Below are positions 30,086-33,418 of a stretch of DNA of 33,418 bases, piece by piece. Numbering within the stretch: position 1 is the stretch's first letter; each line of letters begins with the position of its first letter. The stretch comes from CADEED01 sp035995425 (GTDB taxonomy: Bacteria; Pseudomonadota; Gammaproteobacteria; Steroidobacterales; Steroidobacteraceae), in NCBI GenBank assembly GCA_035995425.1, contig DASYKM010000188.1, positions 1 through 33,418 on the forward strand, in the 5' to 3' direction. Position numbers and translations under genes: made by a program. The notes beneath the pieces were generated by a model. The model searched no databases. It saw only the letters and a program-made list of their open reading frames with translations, and was not told the DNA's origin.

Positions 30086-30950
30086 AGCTCGCGGCCTTTC
30101 GAAGAACTACGGCTCGACGCAGGCGCTGCGCGGCGTGGACCTGAACATTCAGGCCGGTCGAATCGTCGGCCTCATCGGGCCGAACGGTTCGGGCAAGACC
30201 ACCGCCATCAAGGCCATCCTCGGCCTCGCCGGTTTCGATGGCGAGCTCAAGGTGCTCGGCAAGGATCCGCGCACCGAGCGCAACGCGCTCATGGAAGAAG
30301 TCTGCTTCATCGCCGACGTGGCCGTGCTGCCGCGCTGGATCAAGGTTTCCCAGGCGGTCGAACTGGTCGCGGGGATTCACCCGCGGTTCGATCGCACCCG
30401 CGCCCTCGAATTCCTCGCCAAGACCGACATCAAGCCCGACAGCCGGGTGCGCCAGCTCTCGAAAGGCATGGTCACGCAGCTGCACCTGGCCCTGATCCTC
30501 GCCATCGACGCCAAACTACTGGTGCTCGACGAGCCGACGCTCGGCCTCGACCTGCTGTTCCGCCGCTCGTTCTACGACAGCCTGCTCAACGACTACTTCG
30601 ACAAGGAGCGCACGATTCTCGTGACCACCCACCAGGTCGAAGAAATCGAAAACATCCTCACCGACATCATCTTCATCCAGCGCGGCAAGATCGTGCTCGA
30701 TGCGGCGATGGAAAACCTGGGCGAACGCTTCATGCAGCTGGTGCCCGCCGCCGGCAACGTCGATGCGGCGCGCGCGTTGAAGCCCTTTTACGAACGCGAG
30801 GTGTTCGGTCGCGTGGCGATGCTCTACGACGGCCGCAAGCAGGCCGATCTCGCGCAACTCGGTGAGACCCGGGTGCCCTCGGTCACGGACTTGTTCGTAG
30901 CCATGATGCAGCCGGCCGGCGCGGCCGCCGTGTCGAAGGAGGCCGCATGA
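30069..30950 (+). CDS. ABC transporter ATP-binding protein
   Basis: This is a 293-residue cytoplasmic ATPase subunit. Visible motifs are the Walker A GPNGSGKTT (37-45), the signature LSKGM (in VRQLSKGMVTQLHLAL), the Walker B LLVLDEPTLGLD and the H-loop TTHQVEEIE. The Q-loop region around EEVCFIADVAVLP lacks a canonical glutamine at first sight, as in other YtrB-like subunits. The C-terminal 80 residues extend beyond the core fold. The gene overlaps gntR by 17 nt and the permease by 4 nt (ATGA), so the three are tightly coupled. Substrate and direction are not deducible; export or envelope-stress roles are common for YtrA-controlled systems. Confidence 0.93.
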   Translation: MTAIIEARGLSKNYGSTQALRGVDLNIQAGRIVGLIGPNGSGKTTAIKAILGLAGFDGELKVLGKDPRTERNALMEEVCFIADVAVLPRWIKVSQAVELVAGIHPRFDRTRALEFLAKTDIKPDSRVRQLSKGMVTQLHLALILAIDAKLLVLDEPTLGLDLLFRRSFYDSLLNDYFDKERTILVTTHQVEEIENILTDIIFIQRGKIVLDAAMENLGERFMQLVPAAGNVDAARALKPFYEREVFGRVAMLYDGRKQADLAQLGETRVPSVTDLFVAMMQPAGAAAVSKEAA

Positions 30951-31912
30951 ACACCACGTTTCCAATGTTGATTCGCCGTGAGTTCTGGGAACACAAGTCG
31001 CTGTGGATCGCGCCGCTGGTCTGGGTCGGACTCATCACGCTGTTCTTCACATGGGCGTTGATCCAGGGCTCCGACAACCATCATGCCAAGGTGATGATGG
31101 ACGCGCAGTCCATGGACCAGACGGGGTTGACCGATCACGACCGCGAGGAGATGCGGAAGGCGATCAAGATACCCGACGACAAGAAGGAGACTCTGTTCGC
31201 CGTCTCGTTCCTCGCGATCTTCGGACTGATCTCGGTGTTCATGACGGTCGTCGTGTTCTTCTACCTGATCGACTGCCTGTACACCGAGCGCAAGGATCGC
31301 AGCATCCTGTTCTGGAAATCCTTGCCGATCTCCGACACCGAAGTCGTGCTCTCGAAGATGGCGGTGGCCATCGTCGTGGCTCCCCTCGGCGTGATCCTGC
31401 TGACCGCTATCATGCAGCTCCTGCTGTACGTCATCGTCTGGTTGCGCCTGCACGGTTCGATCATCGGTGAGGTCATGCCCGACTGGAGCTTCCTCGCGTG
31501 GTTGCGATCCCAGGCCGTCGCGCTCGGCGTGACGCTGGGTGGAGTGCTCTGGTACGCGCCGATCGCGGCCTACCTGCTGCTCCTGTCGGCCTGGGCGAAG
31601 AACAAGGTGTTCCTCTGGGTCGTGTTGCCACCCGTCGCGCTGCCGGTGCTCGAGAGAGTGTTTCTCGGCAGCAGCCACGTGGCGGAGTTCCTGGGTCGTC
31701 GCTTCAGCGGCTACGTGCAGGAAATGCGCGTGGACCCGAGTGCGTTCGAGGCCAGCAACAGGGGCGGCAATCTGCCCTCGGTCAGCGACGTCTACAACGC
31801 CTTCCACCTGTCCAACTTGTTCACGAGCGCCGAAATGTGGCTCGGCGTCGCCGCGGCAGCGGCCCTGATCTTCGCCGCCATCCGCATCCGCCGCTTCCGC
31901 GACGACAGCTGA
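30947..31912 (+). CDS. ABC transporter permease (ABC-2-like)
   Basis: This 321-residue integral membrane protein has about six hydrophobic segments. The first lies near residues 20-40, after the amphipathic MNTTFPMLIRREFWEHKSLW, which is typical of ABC-2-type permeases (N-terminal RREFWE motif). A soluble loop of about 60 residues follows the first helix. The segment DRSILFWKSLPISDTEVVLSK is a characteristic cytoplasmic coupling loop. The last helix is followed by a basic tail. It is the membrane partner of the ATPase encoded just upstream. No substrate-binding protein is encoded nearby, consistent with an exporter or sensor-type system. Confidence 0.88.
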   Translation: MNTTFPMLIRREFWEHKSLWIAPLVWVGLITLFFTWALIQGSDNHHAKVMMDAQSMDQTGLTDHDREEMRKAIKIPDDKKETLFAVSFLAIFGLISVFMTVVVFFYLIDCLYTERKDRSILFWKSLPISDTEVVLSKMAVAIVVAPLGVILLTAIMQLLLYVIVWLRLHGSIIGEVMPDWSFLAWLRSQAVALGVTLGGVLWYAPIAAYLLLLSAWAKNKVFLWVVLPPVALPVLERVFLGSSHVAEFLGRRFSGYVQEMRVDPSAFEASNRGGNLPSVSDVYNAFHLSNLFTSAEMWLGVAAAAALIFAAIRIRRFRDDS

Positions 31913-31939
31913 TGCGCCCGATGCTGGCGGTCCGCGGGT

Positions 31940-31945
31940 TACACT
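31940..31945 (+). promoter_or_regulatory. Candidate -10 element close to the MlaE start codon
   Basis: TACACT at 31940-31945 ends 10 nt before the ATG at 31956. No Shine-Dalgarno sequence lies between, so a nearly leaderless transcript is plausible, resembling the arrangement before the G3E GTPase gene. No clear -35 is visible. Confidence 0.35.
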
Positions 31946-31955
31946 CGCGGCCGCC

Positions 31956-33071
31956 ATGCATCTAAGCGCCCAGCGTGACGGCAACAATCTCGAAGTCGAA
32001 CTAGCCGGAAGCTGGCGCGCAGTTGAACTGCCCGCCATCGAGTCCGAGCTCGCCGCGCTGTCATTCGCCGGCGTCCGAGTGATCCGCGTAACCGTTCCGG
32101 AATCGGTGCAGCTGGATCTCGCGGGAGCCTGGGCGCTGCGCAGCTGGCTGCAGGCCGCGCAGAATGCCGGCGCCGACGTTCAGTTCACCGGTGCGCGTCC
32201 CGGGCAGCTCGAGCTCATCGATTCCACGCTGGCGGGCAATGTACACGCCACGCCGCCATCGTCTTCGGAGCCGAGCTTCGAGCCGGTGAGCGCGCTTGGC
32301 CGGCAGGTCACGCGGCGAGTGCAGGCGTTCAAGCTGTCGCTCGACTTCATCGGACGCGCCACCCTCACATTCCTGCACGCTTGTACCAGCTGGCGCCGGC
32401 TTCGGCCGGCCTCGATCGCCAGGCACGTCTACGAGACCGGCATCACCGCCATTCCCATCGTTTCCCTGATCGCGTTTCTCATCACGCTGATCATCGCCTA
32501 CATCGCCGCGCAGCAGGCGCGCGAGTATGGCGCGGAAATCTTCGTGGTCGACATCGTGACGGTCGGCGTGCTGCGCGAGCTCGGTGTGCTGCTCACCGCC
32601 ATCATCGTTGCCGGCCGCTCGGGCAGCGCCTTCGCGGCCGAGATCGGCGCCATGAAGCTCAACGAAGAGGTCGACGCGCTGCATGCGATCGGCGTCGAGC
32701 CTCATGAAGTGCTGATCCTGCCGCGCGTGATCGGCCTCGTCATCGCCATGCCGCTGCTTGCGATCATCGCCGACGGCATCGGTCTCGCGAGTGGCGCGAT
32801 CCTGTGCAAATGGCTGCTCGATATGCCACTGGTCCTGTATCTCCAGCGCGTGCAGGATGCCATCGCGCCGACCACCTTCTGGGTGGGTGTCATCAAGGCG
32901 CCTTTCTTCGGCTTGCTCATCGCGCTGTCCGGTACGTACCGCGGCCTGCAGGTGCGGGATTCCTCGCGCGAGCTCGGACGCCTCACTACCGTCGCCGTCG
33001 TGCAGTCGATCTTCCTGGTAATTTTTGCCAACGCAGTCTTCGCGATCGCGTTCTGGCAGCTGGACATCTGA
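31956..33071 (+). CDS. mlaE: MlaE-type lipid transport permease fused to an N-terminal STAS domain
   Basis: This is a 371-residue inner-membrane permease of an MCE/Mla-type phospholipid transporter. The first 95 or so residues form a STAS-like domain (MlaB-like), with the pattern LDLAGAWALRSWLQAAQNAGADVQ. The rest is the MlaE permease with about five membrane segments and the family signature EIGAMKLNEEVDALHAIGVE. In E. coli MlaB is a separate protein; the fused form occurs in other bacteria. The complex moves phospholipids between the outer and inner membranes. The stop overlaps the next start (TGATG), so permease and ATPase are co-translated. Which MCE protein partners it is not visible, because the operon continues past the window. 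Confidence 0.88.
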   Translation: MHLSAQRDGNNLEVELAGSWRAVELPAIESELAALSFAGVRVIRVTVPESVQLDLAGAWALRSWLQAAQNAGADVQFTGARPGQLELIDSTLAGNVHATPPSSSEPSFEPVSALGRQVTRRVQAFKLSLDFIGRATLTFLHACTSWRRLRPASIARHVYETGITAIPIVSLIAFLITLIIAYIAAQQAREYGAEIFVVDIVTVGVLRELGVLLTAIIVAGRSGSAFAAEIGAMKLNEEVDALHAIGVEPHEVLILPRVIGLVIAMPLLAIIADGIGLASGAILCKWLLDMPLVLYLQRVQDAIAPTTFWVGVIKAPFFGLLIALSGTYRGLQVRDSSRELGRLTTVAVVQSIFLVIFANAVFAIAFWQLDI

Positions 33072-33418
33072 TGGCCGAGCCGATCATCGAAGTCCGCGGC
33101 CTGGTGAATCGCTTCGGTTCACAGGTGGTGCATGACCACCTCGATATGACCGTGGAGCAGGGCGAAGTATTCGGCATCGTCGGCGGTTCGGGATCCGGCA
33201 AATCGGTGCTGCTGCGCTCCATCCTGGGATTGCAGCGGCCGCAGGCGGGCGAAGTGCTCATGTCCGGGCAGGACCTCACGCAGCTGTCCACCGCCGCGCT
33301 CAAGCACATCAAGGCGACCTACGGCGTCACCTTCCAGCAAGGCGCGTTGTTCTCCTCGCTCACCGTGCTGCAGAACGTTCAGTTGCCCATGCTCGAACAT
33401 CTGCAGCTGTCGCCAGGC
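33071..33418 (+). CDS. mlaF: MlaF-type ABC ATPase, N-terminal part (3' end outside window)
   Basis: The first 116 codons of an ABC ATPase are present; the gene runs off the right edge. The Walker A is GGSGSGKSV (about 38-46) and the Q-loop lies in TFQQGALFSSLTVLQNV, the arrangement of MlaF/Ttg2A proteins. The ATG at 33071 overlaps the mlaE stop by one base (TGATG). The protein would energise the MlaE-containing phospholipid transporter. The signature and Walker B motifs lie beyond the window. Confidence 0.88.
   Translation, partial: MAEPIIEVRGLVNRFGSQVVHDHLDMTVEQGEVFGIVGGSGSGKSVLLRSILGLQRPQAGEVLMSGQDLTQLSTAALKHIKATYGVTFQQGALFSSLTVLQNVQLPMLEHLQLSPG

Noticed and set aside
30612..30626. GATTCTCGTGA shared with the 29-bp inverted repeat
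   Set aside because: It is an 11-nt coincidence within the ABC ATPase coding sequence, not a further copy of the repeat.

Overview
The window looks like chromosomal DNA of a high-GC (about two thirds G+C by eye) gammaproteobacterium. The gene families present (FadE-type acyl-CoA dehydrogenase, GspA/GspB, DUF4399, DUF3667, KTSC plus AlkB-like pair, MlaE/MlaF) fit the Nevskiales/Steroidobacterales/Xanthomonadales side of the class. This placement is inference from family content; no rRNA or other taxonomic marker is present. Coding density is very high, with many start/stop overlaps and several convergent pairs whose stop codons abut. I see no tRNA, rRNA, CRISPR array, transposase or integrase, and no classical intrinsic terminator with a U-tract.

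Layout. 1-4705 (+): the end of an L-rhamnose mutarotase gene, a PBP4-type D-Ala-D-Ala carboxypeptidase (dacB), then a tight trio of a G3E-family metallochaperone GTPase with a His-rich loop, a WD40 propeller protein and an unrecognised protein. 4706-5863 (-): a GT4 glycosyltransferase. 5940-9808 (+): an exported M20 metallopeptidase/amidohydrolase, a perfect 29-bp inverted repeat, a tiny opposite-strand Tat-signal ORF (possibly a gene remnant), an ATP/ADP-translocase/MFS-like membrane protein, and a KTSC + AlkB-like dioxygenase pair. 9840-15725 (-): a three-gene signalling operon, in transcription order a receiver-like/TM/TonB-C protein, a pseudo-receiver Ser/Thr kinase and a CheA-like HPt/ATPase protein without a CheW domain. 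This is the most unusual system in the window. 15952-17868 (+): a secreted protein of unknown function, a GNAT acetyltransferase and an exported rhodanese.

17873-25688 (-): a long same-strand run of fadE, DUF3667, DUF4399, dinB, gspA and gspB. 25850-26608 (+): a SAM methyltransferase, abutting mdh (-). 27665-29317 (-): an overlapping operon of a small exported protein, an ECF-type sigma factor and a membrane-anchored probable anti-sigma factor. Divergent from it, 29487-31912 (+): a YtrA-type operon with a 52-residue membrane/secreted peptide, a GntR regulator, an ABC ATPase and an ABC permease. A nested palindrome lies in the shared intergenic region. 31956 to the end (+): a STAS-MlaE fusion permease and the start of its MlaF-type ATPase.

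Across the window, rare codons (TTA, CTA, GTA GTT AGY, ACT/TCT) repeatedly fall inside one degenerate octamer, roughly CTAWCWAC, in both orientations and in unrelated genes. This suggests a genome-wide DNA motif under selection.
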